DNA of 64,000 nucleotides from Nymphaea colorata (taxonomy: Eukaryota; Streptophyta; Magnoliopsida; Nymphaeales; Nymphaeaceae): assembly GCF_008831285.2 (NCBI RefSeq), contig NC_045147.1:3372001-3436000 (forward strand), in the 5' to 3' direction. A program made the translations under genes and the position numbers. This document shows, in pieces, positions 21,270-33,099 of the stretch. Within the stretch, counting starts at the first letter, position 1, and each line of letters begins with the position of its first letter. The notes beneath the pieces were generated by a model, which did not search any database, was not told the DNA's origin, and saw only the letters and a program-made list of their open reading frames with translations.

Positions 21270-22805
21270 CGGTCGTGAATATATTTTTTCTCTGTAAGTT
21301 CTGACCTTATATTTCCCTAATAGGGGAAATTCAATACCAAAAAATAATGCAAATCAAGTTTTCAACAAGGTTACGTACATGATCATCTACATAAAGCATG
21401 ACAAAAAAAAATGATTGTCTATTCTGAGAGGATAAAAAGGATTTGTCTGAAAGAGCTTTAGAAAAGCTATGTGCCTCCAAGGAAATTGCTCAACCATGAA
21501 CACACGATTATTTAAGTGTTTTCTTCATACCATACAGCGGCTTTCAAAGTTTGCAAACATGATTTTTGAGGATGGGATTACTCAAAATCAGGTTGTTGTT
21601 TCATACAATAGTATCTTCAATTGTAACGTCAGTGAAAATATAGTAGTGACACCACGTATGCCTGCTTTCTGAGGATGTATAAGTAATCCCTGTACTAACA
21701 GATTCTCTTGTTTAGCATCAGTGATTGCCCAATTTCTTGTAGTGACTTTACAATACGTATTCTTTTCCATGAGAGGTAAAGCATATCAAGATTGATCACC
21801 ATTATGTGAATGAGAAGCTCCAAACTAATGAGATAGAGACTGCATTTGCCAAAAGCAAAATATTGACTAAAAGCTTCCCAAGGTAGAAATTAGTAAACAT
21901 CAATGGATGTATGGTTGTGATGGCATCACCACCTCGCTTGGTGAGCGTTGAAAGATATGATTCCTTTGAAGATTGATGAAATCTCTCGTCCTGGTCTTTT
22001 AGGATATGCAAGTGAAAATAGAATATTGACAACATGTGATGATGCGTAAGTGATCCTTTTACTAACATATTTTTTTTATCATCATTGGTTGCCCAACTTT
22101 TTGCAATGATTTTACAATAAATCTTGTTTTTCATGAGAGACCGAAACACATTAAGTTTACTCACCATTATGTGCATGAGAAACTTCAAACCAATAAGAGA
22201 GAGACTGCATTTGCTAAAAGCAAAACATTGACTAAACTCTTTCAAAGTAGAAATTAGTAAACATCAATTGAATGTATGGTTGTAATGACATCTCCACCCC
22301 TTGGTGAGTGTTGAAAGACACGATTCCTTTGAAGGATGAAATCTCTCGTCCTTATCTTTTAGGATACATCAGTGAAAATATATTAGTGGCACCATGAATG
22401 CTGTTCGTGAGGATGCATAACTGATCCCTTTACTAGCATATTCTCTATTTAAAAAAAAAAAAAAAAAAAAAACATCGGCAACATCTTGCAATGATTTTAC
22501 AATATTTCTTGTTTTCCATGAGTGCGCAAAGCATATCAAGATTGATTGTCATTATGCATGTGTGCTGGAAAATTCAAACCAGTGAGGTAGAGACTGCATT
22601 TGCTAAAAGCAAAAACCATCTTGCAAATGCATTGAGTAAAAGCTTCTGGAAGTAAAAAGTAATAAGTATCTATTGCATGTATGGTTGTAATAACACCTAC
22701 ACTGCACTTGATGGTGAGTGTTGAAAGATACAATTGCTTTGAAGACTGATGACATCTCTCATCCTTATCTTTTAAGATTTCTAGATGTGGTTTTGGATAT
22801 CGTTG
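21270..22805 (+). pseudogene. Three decayed copia RNase H tails in series
   Basis: Plus-strand frames repeat the end of a copia polyprotein: KHIKIDHHYVNEKLQ ... TAFAKSKILTKSFPR ... LVSVERY at about 21,770-21,960, again at about 22,140-22,320 and a third time at about 22,540-22,740. Each is followed by TCTCGTCCT(T)ATCTTTTAGGAT-like sequence. The KHI-D-H-V motif and the FTKSLP-like motif mark RNase H and the pol C-terminus. All have stops and shifts. The first part (21,279-22,030) is duplicated at 60,555-61,330. Local tandem duplication of a 3' retroelement fragment is the simplest explanation. Confidence 0.65.
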
Positions 22806-22819
22806 AATCGTCAAAAACT

Positions 22820-25660
22820 ATCACAGTCATTGAATAGACCGGCATGAGGCATCACGACATCACAAGGATTATGTAGGTCAACATTGGATAGAACTAGTAA
22901 AAGTGAGTTAATTGTTTAACCATGTTGTCTAATGTATCCACCCTGGATCTGCTGGAATTCTCCACTAAACACTGAGAAGCCATGGAGAACCTTCTAAGAA
23001 AAGTTAAAGTAAAATGAAGCACAACCTCCAAAGATATGGCTGAAACATTCAGCCAGTTCTGTCTTTATAAATGCTCTTGTCACATTTTTCATATGAAGAT
23101 ATTCCCGAGCCCCATCCATTTAATGACAAATGGACTTGATGTCATTCTTCTTCCCAGCATGCCATGCTAGCACTCTCAAAAAATTGGGTCTTGGGTAAAT
23201 TCTCAAAGGAACACTTACCTTCCTGTTGCCAAGTTCCTAATACCTATATGTTTTTTTTTGGTGATGGGATGAAGATCTTGATCTTTTAATTTGTGGACCT
23301 TGTCAAAAGATATTTAGGGTTGAGACTGCAAAGAAATATCAATAAGTAGATAATGGTTGTTTTAAAAGAAATTAGGGTTCATGAAGTGGACACCTGGAAA
23401 ATCTTGGATTGAGACATCTACTCAATTATCATTTCAACCACCAGTCATATATATTCTCCTGGAAAATCCAAAACAAATGTGGCCAACAATAAGTGCTTGT
23501 ATGAAATAAGAATTTTTTTTTTTCAGAAGGTAAATTAGTTTTAGAATTTCTTCTGACATGCTTCACCAGCATGTGCTTCTGAAGGCCAACTTATTAGTGT
23601 TGAAACAGAATTTCATGGCCTATAAAATTTTTATAGTTTTCCATTCTTGACTTACGTCATTCTTTTGTATTTTTTTTAATTAAAGCCACAAACAATTTTG
23701 TATACTATCAAATAAATGCTTGATGTGGTCTGCACTTCTATTAACCAAAACTGATAACAATTATGTAATCTAATACTGATAGACACAAGTTGAAAAGATT
23801 GCAACTAAAGCTTCTTGTTTCTCAAGTTCACAACATTTCATTGCTGACGTCAATGGTACTTCATTCATGTTTAATGGAAAGTAAAACCTTTGTGAGGAAA
23901 ATCATAGCTTTGTTTTGAGATCGTTAAGGGAAGGCTAAGTCTGAATATTCAAAAAGAATTGTGGTATTTGAGCTTCACGTTATCCATGTATGTCATTGAT
24001 TAAATGGTGCATATGAACCTTATACGCCAAAGATGACTTCAGGGCTTAAAACCCACAGGCTAGCCATATTGGCTATAATTTTCTGTGTAATCAAGTTTGT
24101 AATTGTGTAGCTAGTTAATTTGTTAGTGGTTATATGATGTAAGCTGGAATGGCATTTGATTTTTCATCTTTCCAATTTTTGCTTATAGTAGTTGTTTTGT
24201 AGTTTTATTAGATCTTATTAGTGGTGGTTGTTACAAAAAACTATAATTGTTTGTAGAGTTAGACATAGTGCAGAAAATTGAGCCTCTTCTACATTCTCGA
24301 ACTTTCTTCTGAACAAAAAATTTGCCTACTTTGCACACTCCATGGAGAAAATTCTTAGATTTTTTGACAAATTGTGGCCTATTGGAAAACAGATAGGGCC
24401 TTCAAGTTCTTGCTCCATCCTTCAAGTACTTGCAACCAGCATTTCCTGTATAGCTATTCTCAATTAGATCCAAAAGATCTTGTGGAAAAAAAAAATCTCA
24501 TTTTATGCTTCTTAACTCATAATTATATCCATTAAAAATAGGTACCAATGATTGGGAAAGGTCAAAATTATCTCAGGAATTTGTCAAATGGTTTACACAT
24601 GCATAGACATGTTTAACTTGCACACTAAATTCTTCAGCCTTCAGCAACAATCACCACCTTACACAACAATCCTGAGGTTCAATCAAACCTAAGCTCTAAA
24701 ACCACCATCAGCAACAGAATGAAAACAGCAGCCAACTTGCAAATCTAAGATGGAGTCTCCTGCCATTCCTCTTTCTTGTTTATGCAAATTACAAATACAA
24801 GGGAAAAAACATAATAGAAAAATCATGAAAGATACAAATGGGTAACACAATAATCAAATGGAGAATAGAGTTTACGGCACGAACACTTTCAATTCTGATA
24901 TATTTTGGTACTGCTCAGCAAATTCCATCGTGGGGCAAGGCGTGGGCCTCACAGCATTGATTCATTGAAGAGTAAGTTTCACTGTTAAAATTGTTAAGTG
25001 TAAAATATTTATAAAAATAATGAAAATTTTGAAAATGGATAATTAAATAATAAATATATCAATAAAGAACAATCTTAAAAAGCACATTTAATTAGAATTA
25101 ATAATCTTTCGCACACATTCACTCACAATTAAATCACATGAACAGTGCCAGATAAAAGGAGTTAGACTGACAACCACAAAAGCTAATAAAAAATAATACC
25201 CTAAAATTGAATGGAAATATTTAACAATATGGTAAACCACGTAAAGTGACTGAATGTTTTTTTAAATGCCTTAAAATTAATGTTCTAACTAATTCATATG
25301 TGGTAACTAAACAAATGACCAAAAATGCGATTTATTTAGCATGTAAAGCGACTATACCTGAAAAAAAAAGATAAACAAAGAAAAAAAAAGACTTTAATTT
25401 TGAGAAAAAAACGGTAAAAAGTAGTTGACAGCAACAATTATGTGATTTTATGCAGGAAAATTCAAAGTTTTTGACCGGTTTTTGCCAAGAAACTGGGCAA
25501 CAGGAACAGTATTGTGTTTCCATTCAAAATCTTGTCCTATTATAAGTTAGTTTGATCGATCCTCGCGCGGTTCTAGAATATTTTAAACTCGATTCTAAGA
25601 TGATTAAAAGCACAAATCCCAACTACATAGAGCCCAGAAACGATCAAATACATGTGGATC
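22820..25660. other. Duplicated non-coding DNA, no gene
   Basis: 22,820-23,760 is a diverged copy of the unit at 10,083-11,148. 23,770-24,370 matches 61,360-61,970. 24,370-24,930 matches 63,200-63,780 and 34,380-34,900, including ACAACAATCCTGAGGTTCAA and TCTAAGATGGAGTCTC. 25,010-25,560 resembles 35,250-35,770. Relative to 61-64 kb this copy lacks about 1.2 kb between ACAAATT and GTGGCC (near 24,370). No ORF has a recognisable motif. Confidence 0.65.
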
Positions 25661-26115
25661 TTTTTTTTTCATAGAAAATGAACATAAGCATATTCGACAG
25701 CCTTGCCCTGATTCTTCGAGTCTTAAAACTGACACTCACGACTGTTTATTTGGTTCTTTTGTGGTCTACATCTTTCCTACCATGGATTGGCATAACAATA
25801 CAAGCTTGGGGTTGGAAGGCACTCAGTCTTAATTTCAAGTTCGGGGGCATTAACTTCTTGTGTTAATACAAAAGGAGGTCACTGATACACAAACTGAAAT
25901 ACAAAGGAAGCGGTACTTCGAGGCATCACAAGTATGTCTTATACTCTAACAAACCATTTAGCAATAATAACAAATTGTTATTGTCTCGTGAATGTGTCTC
26001 AAAAAATAAGACAAATTCATTGAATATTGTAACAAGTGCTCTATTTTTTGTGATACATATATAAGACAGTAACAATGTGTTACTGATCGGACAAAGGATT
26101 GGATAAAACTGACAT
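25660..26115. repeat. Block repeated at 27,612-27,960
   Basis: Shared landmarks are CCTACCATGGRTTGGCATA, TTAATACAAAAGGAGGTCA and TAACAATGTGTTACTGATCG. Inside, AACAAATTGTTATTGTCT and AGACAGTAACAATGTG form a weak inverted pair, so a degenerate MITE may be embedded. Confidence 0.75.
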
Positions 26116-27160
26116 TCATAACGGGTAGTCTGTCTGTCTTTAAGATTGACCAACTAAACTATGAGATGCTCTTTACAATTTTTTTTAAGTAGTGTTTGAT
26201 TCGTTGAATCGGCCAGCAGTGTTAAATATAAATAAAAGGTCAGTAGACTATATATTTTTTAAAATATTTTAATAATGTTTAATTATACACATCGTTTTTA
26301 CTAAAAAAATAATATTTTTATATTTTTGGTCTGACTGAGTGGCCGGTTGAAGGGAATGGATGAATGTGCGCACCTACAATACTGTAAGTCAAATGCACCC
26401 AGATTTTTTCTTTTTAGGGTTTACAATAAATGTAACGCGGTCGTCGGGTTCCCGGCGCCCCTGCTTTCTATAAATTGCGGGTCTCATAACTCGCCGCCTG
26501 GCCGGAACCAGGGCCCGCCAAAGCGCGTCGGCACAACTCCGGCCACCACGTTGACCGTGTCTTAAACGAAATTCCAGACGTCATACGTAAAAGTTTGACG
26601 TTAATAGAAAATACTCCAACTTTTGGTATTTTTTATAGATAACACTAACATTTTCTGGAGCTTATAGAGATTATATGTTATGAATTTGAAATGACCAACA
26701 CACCATGGCTGGCTAACTGGAAGACATGTTATCGCCAGTGACGGCGCCAAAAACTTATGAAACTTTTAAGGACATTCATATGTAAAAAAGTGAAAACTAC
26801 TCAATCCGTTCCGAGCTTGCATATAATCAAATATTTATATATACTCAAAACGGAGGCTTAATCAGATCAGTTGTCATTCCTGATGTCCGAATCTGATATG
26901 AGTCATTTACGAGATATTAAACTTTTTTTTCATATCTGATTTTTAAAAATGTTTGGTTGGGACATCCAATGTAACTGAGATATATTAACATCCTTTTTTA
27001 GACGGGTAGATCTACGTATGAAACAGTTTACCTGATCAACAACTATAATATTTCAATCTTTCAAGTGAAGATAGCTAGCAGCTAAATAAACGGCGCTCTT
27101 GTTGGCATTCTTGGACTATGGTATAATTCATATTAATAAAAAAGTTGTATGCCTTTTAAA
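26116..27160. other. Non-coding; short GC-rich island
   Basis: Mostly A/T-rich. At 26,430-26,560 there is a GC-rich island preceded by TTTAGGGTTT and containing CTATAAATT, which looks like a relic plant core promoter and leader. The small ORF there (26,347-26,565) has no recognisable domain. Confidence 0.4.
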
Positions 27161-27612
27161 ATTTCTTTATTAATTGAAAATAATAAAGAAAACTTCAATT
27201 TAGAAATTTCAACAAAATGAGTATTTTTAAAAATATGAAAAGTAATCGTAAATAACTATATTTAATATGAAAAAACGGTTGAACTCATAAAATGTTTTAT
27301 TTATGAAATAATCAGTTACTTATCTAATCAACAAATAATTGTTTTGTATAATCATACAATTTGTCCAAAAGTCTTAGGTATTTAATATATAAAACAAAAT
27401 TCACAAATTTAAAAACAAAAGTCTTTAACTAATAGGAAAACAACAATTTGTTTTATTTAATAAATTATCTGAAATATGATTTGATTAAAAAATACAATTT
27501 TATATAAAAAAAACACCTATTGCAATAAAGTTAAGAGGACTAACACAAAAAAGTTAATGATGATGTGGAGCGAATGAAAGTTTGACATCTTTTAACACGT
27601 TTTTTACGGATA
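27161..27612. repeat. Second copy of the 15,870-16,320 block
   Basis: Near-identical A/T-rich sequence. It is followed at 27,612 directly by the copy of 25,780-26,110, so two unrelated repeats are fused here. Confidence 0.85.
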
Positions 27613-27975
27613 TATTCCTACCATGGGTTGGCATAGAAATGCAAGCTCGAGGTTGGTAGGCACTCAATCTTAATTTCTAGTTCAGGGGCATCAGCTTCTT
27701 GTGTTAATACAAAAGGAGGTCATTGATACACAAACTGAAGTACAGTGGGAGCGGTACCTCGAAGCATCACAAGTATGTCTTATACTCCAACAAACCATTT
27801 AGCAATAATAACACATTGTTATTGTCTCGTGAATGTGTCTCAAAAAATAAGACAATTCATTGAATATTGTAACAAGTGTTCGTTGAATCTGCTCTGTTTG
27901 TTGATACTTTTATAAGACAGTAACAATGTGTTACTGATCGGACAAAGGATTGGGTAAAACCTAATTCGGCTCTTT

Positions 27976-28134
27976 GGGGCTGTTTATTATTCTTTCATGA
28001 ATTTTGATTCATGGAACACTAGAATAAGTCCTCCATGAATCTACCTTAATGCAGAGGTAAAATTCATAGAATATTTAACAAGTCAATCACCTTTATTTAG
28101 AGGCAAATTCATGAAATAGTAACAAACTGTTCTT
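27976..28134. mobile_element. Small MITE with inverted ends
   Basis: Left CTGTTTATTATTCTTTCATG and the reverse complement of the right end CAGTTTGTTACTATTTCATG agree well; about 21 of 25 bases match across the arm. At about 160 bp with no coding capacity, it fits a Tourist/hAT-size MITE. Its exact ends and target duplication are not resolved. Confidence 0.55.
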
Positions 28135-28234
28135 ATTGTCAAACATTTTAATAACGCGGTTCCTGGCATTAGAGCAGAGATCTAAAATGCGACTTGACTT
28201 GAATGGAATGGAGGGCCTACCTTGAGGTCATTTT

Positions 28235-28428
28235 AGGGGCGGAGGCAGGAGACCCACCTCGGCCATGGCCTCAACCCAGCTAATTGAAAAAAAAATTATA
28301 TTAAAAAAATTAAAAAAATTATAGTTGTGTAATGTATTTTTTGGATTTGGGTTTAGTTTGGTCCTACCTGAAAAAGTTTATTGGATTGTTTGGTCCGCTC
28401 CTAAAAAAAATCATCGCTCCACCCCTGA
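28235..28428. mobile_element. 194-bp hAT-type MITE with perfect 8-bp TSD
   Basis: GTCATTTT lies at 28,227-28,234 and again at 28,429-28,436. The ends are AGGGGCGGAGGCAGG on the left and, reverse-complemented, TCAGGGGTGGAGCGATG on the right. Short length, 8-bp TSD and AGGGG-type ends fit a hAT MITE. It is non-coding. Confidence 0.75.
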
Positions 28429-29027
28429 GTCATTTTCCTGTCTACATAGGTAAGAGATGATATATGCATATTAGTTAGATTAGTTCGATACAAAGTAGAA
28501 CCTTCAAAATGCTACTTCGCAATGAATCCTCCTCTTTATAGTGAGAGAGGCATCATGCTGGGGAACAAACACCACATGGGCGACATTTACTGGGAACGTA
28601 TTTTCCACACTGAAAATCTTTGAAGCTTATAAAAGTCAGGAAATTTCTCAAACTAATAAAATTAATGAAAATTGTGAAATTCATGAAATTTAGGAAGTGT
28701 ATAAAATTTTAGAACATTGTTCACGACACCTTTGTCAATAACTTTCATTTAATTTCTTATTTCATTATGTCAACCACAAACAAACACGAATTAAATATGT
28801 AAACACATAAAGATCACATTATAGTGACCGTGACACTTTGACCAATTTGTGGCGGCCGTGATCTCCAGAAACATGTAAAGCAAATAGGAAAAGAAAATAT
28901 CTAGTAGTATTCTCTTTTGTAAGAAATTTTGTTGGATTCCGTCCAACTTATTGCCAATGTTCTGATTTTTCTCTCCTTCTAGAAGACGATGATGGCTCAC
29001 AATCTGTAATGGACGACTAGGATGGCG

Positions 29028-29993
29028 TCAATCACCCTTGATGAACAAAGCAAATCGCTTGAGCAGCAACTTCGCCTTCTCGTCCTCTGGCCTGAACAGA
29101 TGGAAGACGTGTTCCTTCCCTTCCACCTCCGCCTCCCCCTTCCAACCGCTAGCAGTCAAGGCTTCAAAGAACCACCGGCCGCGGCCCCGCAGGAAGTCAT
29201 TTCCGGCGATGGAAACCAAGACGCGCCGGCACCCCAGCCCATTGAGGAACGGCGAGCCAACCGCTAGCGGATTCATAATGGGGTCGTCGACTCCAGGGCT
29301 GGCAGGGCACGCCAACTTCCATATCAACTCTACATGTGCTGCCGACTCAGGCAACTCGCCCTCCAGGAGAGTCGACGACGAGAAGTACGGATGGACCAGA
29401 AGGATCCCCTGGGTCTTCACCGGGTCTTCGATGGGCGGACCCGATCCATGAACTGCAGATGCGCCGCCGGCTCTCATGGCTACATGGTGGACGAGGTTGG
29501 CACCGGCGCTGTCGCCGGCGAGCACGATGCGGCCAAGGTCGGCATGATCGGCGACCCATGGCTCGGTGCCTGGTCCAGTCTGGCGCGCCACCCACTGGAA
29601 GGCGGCCCAGCAATCGTGGTGGCAAATTGGGGCGGGATGTTCCGGAGCTAGGCGGTACTCGACGGAGACTGCAACGGCCCCCGTCTCCGCGACGAGGGAG
29701 TTGAGGTAGTTGTGGAAGAGAGGAGAAAAGGCAGACCCCATGAAGAAGCCACCACCATGGAAGTAGATTAAGAGTGGGCGGCGGTGATGGTTGCCGGAAA
29801 GTGGGGGGAGGTAGAGGCGGGCGGAGAGGCCAGTCTCAGGGTCGATGAGGACGTCTTTGGAGGAGACGCCGGTGGTATGATGGTCGGTGGAGGGAGGGAC
29901 CCTCTGGTTGCCATTCAGCCTCTCTACCCGGCCGTCCTGATAGAGCCGAATGAATCCAGGGACTTCGCCTATCAACTCTGCGGAGGAATCCAT
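29028..29993 (-). CDS. Plant carboxylesterase (CXE / HIDH-like, alpha/beta hydrolase)
   Basis: An intronless 321-residue protein. The start chosen is the ATG at 29,993 (MDSSAE), because the paralogue at 38,244 starts at the same codon; a longer reading adds 17 unconserved residues. The oxyanion-hole motif HGGG is at residues 79-82, the nucleophile motif GDSAG at 160-164 (Ser162), the acid at Asp266 in GNDFLRGRG and the base at His295 in EHVFHLF. The RLAPEHPAP block is at 114-122. All catalytic residues are present and the length is normal for plant CXEs. The N-terminus (VPGFIRLYQDGRVERL, VPPSTD, TGVSSKDV) is typical of the group with AtCXE12/13 and 2-hydroxyisoflavanone dehydratases. It has no signal peptide, so it is probably cytosolic and hydrolyses small acyl esters; the natural substrate is unknown. 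It is a tandem paralogue of the broken gene at 37.3 kb. Confidence 0.93.
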   Translation of the reverse strand: MDSSAELIGEVPGFIRLYQDGRVERLNGNQRVPPSTDHHTTGVSSKDVLIDPETGLSARLYLPPLSGNHHRRPLLIYFHGGGFFMGSAFSPLFHNYLNSLVAETGAVAVSVEYRLAPEHPAPICHHDCWAAFQWVARQTGPGTEPWVADHADLGRIVLAGDSAGANLVHHVAMRAGGASAVHGSGPPIEDPVKTQGILLVHPYFSSSTLLEGELPESAAHVELIWKLACPASPGVDDPIMNPLAVGSPFLNGLGCRRVLVSIAGNDFLRGRGRWFFEALTASGWKGEAEVEGKEHVFHLFRPEDEKAKLLLKRFALFIKGD

Positions 29994-29999
29994 GCTCCA

Positions 30000-32860
30000 G
30001 AGAGAGTGCGTCGGTGCCGAGTGTGTAGCCTTTCTCCTTACCATAAATGGGTGTTTTGTTTTCAGTTTACTTACCTATCACCGTTTCATTTTTTCTAGGT
30101 GTTCATATGGGGATGCTTTTATTTATTGGGCCCAGCGGCCGCTGGCGTACCCAGTCGGATTCAGGCCAGGGCCCGGCCTGTTTTTTACCCTAGTGTCCAT
30201 GATTTAACTCTCTGTTCGGCCCCGACATCATAACGGGCTGGGTTGGGTTCAGGTTAACCTACTTGACCCATGGGGCCCGTTAGCTAGTTTTGAGTCTCCA
30301 CTTTTTAACTTTTTACCAAAGGCATTTGGGCTTTCAAGTTTTGACTTTTCCTTTTTTGTTTTTTTGTTGGAAAGAAAAGATCTTTGCGTGTTGAGCCATC
30401 GCCACCGTCGCCACACCACGAGTCCGCCACCGCCGCCGTCGACCTCCGGTCCACCACCGGAAGTGCTGGGGTTCGATTGTCAGTCGTCACCGAGTCTATT
30501 TCCCCTCCAGTGGTTCTAGTAGGAGGCTATTGATTTTCATCTTCACGGTGAGCAGGTATACAAGTGATCTCTTTTGATTTAGAATTATTAAAATTGATGG
30601 TTTAAATTCAGACGTTCCATTTGATTGGCTTTGTTCTTTTTCTTGATACATCAGATTTTTTTACTCTGGTTTTCTCACGCGTGTTATGCAACTCCTGAAA
30701 TATCACCAACTTGATTATTATGTTTATCTCCTCTTGTTTGCTACATTACATTCTCTTGATGGTAGCTGACATCATACACAGACACAACTCTTGTTCTATC
30801 TTGCCTAAATATGGCACAATTCTGTTTTTGGCTAACTATTAAAAGAATATGCTTAAGCGTCTATATTTTCCATCTCGAAATTGTAAAACAAATGATAGTG
30901 CGCGAGAGAGTTCTATCTCTGTTTATATTGCTTAGTCTAATTCAAATAGTTGTTGTTGTATCTCCCTGTTTGATCTTAGTTCTTGGGTGCATTTGGATGG
31001 AAAAAGAAGAGGGGGTCCAAACAACATTGGAAAACTTAGTGGAGAGTTCTCTGGTTATAAGAACGTGTATGCTTTTTACTTGACCTAGTTGCTTGCTCTC
31101 TCTCTCCACACTTACATGTATGATTGCAAACAAGCACTTGTTAATTTTTATTAACATTTCTTTTTCATGTTAAATTGCAAATGGACATTCAAGATTGTCG
31201 ACGGACTCTCAAGATGTCAAGATGTTTACTTTGATTTCCAAACTCTCTTTTTATGTTTATGGTTTTAGCAATTTTAGTTTCTGTTGTGATCTGGTAACTA
31301 ATGTTAGTCAAGAGTGATGGCTAATTGATCAATGATGATCATGATGGCGATACTGGCTTTAGATGTTTCTTGGTGGCTGCTAGTGCTACAGTTTGGTTGT
31401 ATAATTTTGAATGGTTGAAGTTGAATTTGCTTGTTGTGGCTGAAGTTGTTGAACTGCGACCATCATATTTCTTTTTTTAATGTTCTTTTGATACAGACCT
31501 CACTCTGTTGAGGAATGTTAGAGCAAATATTACATCCACTGATTTGATCAAGACTCCTCAAAAGTGAGGCTCAAATGAAATCTAAAAATGAAAAGGGAGG
31601 ACAAAGCGTGAGCCAAAGAGGTTCTTTCAAAAGACGTTCAACATTTAAAATTACATATGCACATGATGCACATGAGATTAAAAACAGTGCCCGGCCGGCC
31701 TGACCCAACCCGGCCCGTCCCGACCCAGCCCGGTCCTGCAGTTAAAAAACGGGTCGAGCAGGGCCGAAACTCGGATGTGGTTGAGTATGTCCAATACCCT
31801 GCCCGACCTGGCCCATTAATAGTCGGCAGGTAGCATGTCAACCTGATCCAACTTCAGGTCGTTAACAACGTTCACTAAACAGGTTGACCCGGCTCGACCT
31901 GGCCCAATGCTCAGGTCTATTGTATTGTAGTGTCCCACACTCTTGGCTAGTGTTTTAGGGGAGTGTTTGGTAATAGTAATTTATTGTTGATGTCGTCTCA
32001 ACATTTTACAAAAAAAAAAAAAATAGATTTTGAAATGTTTAATAATTGTTTCATAAATGCACTATAATTTTTAAGATAGATTCATAGATCATTAATGCTG
32101 CTAAACACCTCATAAAGAGCTTTTCTTTTTTGGCTTTGAGAATCATAGCATATACGAAAGTTTTAGTTATCAATTTAATTTACGCATATATCACTTCCTC
32201 TAACCTAATCTTGAAACTTCTTTACATATTTGACTACTTCACTGGCTCTTTGAAGCTTCGTCATATACATATTGGAAAGATTATTTTGAACTCAAAAACG
32301 TGAACTATTATAGGATGTGACGATGAACGTTATTTAAAATCTATAATTGGAATCTACGGATCTAATCTTAGTTCATGGAACCAAAGAAAAGAAAAATTCA
32401 GTGTCATTTGATCGTCGGGTCTTGGATCCTCGTGGGTTTCCATTTTCCTTTTTTAAATCAGGACGTGTGCGGCTAAATTTTTCAGATCAAATAGTTTGCT
32501 TTTGAACAGCTGAACAATTTTTTTTTTACAATTATTTTGACTTTCGTCCTTTTTCTGAACCCTGTCACGTCTTCTGTCAAATTTGGACGCTGACACATTA
32601 CTTCGACTGTTGGGACAATTGAATATAATTTTTTAAAAAAATTCAGTTTACATTATCGTGCATATTATATCAATTTATGTCTATACTCGTACTTAGGTTA
32701 ATAAAGGGTATTGCCATCTTCCTTATTAAATTTGACTACTTTCGAAATCTAACTTAAGCATACTTAAGTGGCCCGATGACAATAGTAAGACATCGTTCCG
32801 AGGCAAACTATCCTACATATAATCATGAATCGATAGCCAGTGTCTTTACAATTAAAATAT
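30000..32860. other. Intergenic, TE-like GC-rich patches
   Basis: No gene recognised. Patches at 30,130-30,290 and 31,690-31,910 carry GGGCCGGGTTGGGT-type words. ACGGGCTGGGTTGGGTTCAG (about 30,232) and the reverse complement of TGACCCAACCCGGCCCGT (about 31,700) are inverted to each other, which suggests subterminal repeats of a 1.5-1.8-kb hAT-like element, though the true ends could not be fixed. Between them 30,380-30,560 is CCACCGCCGCC-rich, resembling a plant 5' exon, with a GT-like donor after GGTGAGCAG. 32,290-32,600 matches 38,640-38,950, extending the carboxylesterase duplication. Confidence 0.45.
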
Positions 32861-32864
32861 GAAT

Positions 32865-33090
32865 GAATTATTTATATGGTGAGACATATCAAATATTTAC
32901 AAATCATAGATGCTTAAAACATTTGGTTATCTATATGAAGGAATTATTTATATGGTGAGACATATCAAATATTTACAAATCATAGATGCTTAAAACATTT
33001 GGTTATCTATATGAAGGAATTATTTACATGGTGAGACATATCAAATATTTACAAATCATAGATGTTTAAAACATTTGGTTATCTAGAAAG
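32865..33090. repeat. 76-bp tandem repeat, three copies
   Basis: Units beginning GAATTATTTATATGGTGAGA start at 32,865, 32,941 and 33,017. They differ by one or two bases (ATATGG versus ACATGG), so the duplication is recent. Confidence 0.95.
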
Positions 33091-33099
33091 CATATTAAG

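Noticed and set aside
25660-26160. ORFs at 25,678-25,866 and 25,926-26,153 as genes
   Set aside because: They lie in a duplicated non-coding block; the copy at 27.6 kb does not keep the frames.
26430-26570. GC-rich island with TATA-like CTATAAATT as a gene promoter
   Set aside because: No coding sequence follows on the plus strand; kept only as a note.
29334-29704. Several 90-137 codon ORFs on both strands across the carboxylesterase
   Set aside because: Shadow frames of the GC-rich carboxylesterase CDS; the minus frame with HGGG and GDSAG is the real one.
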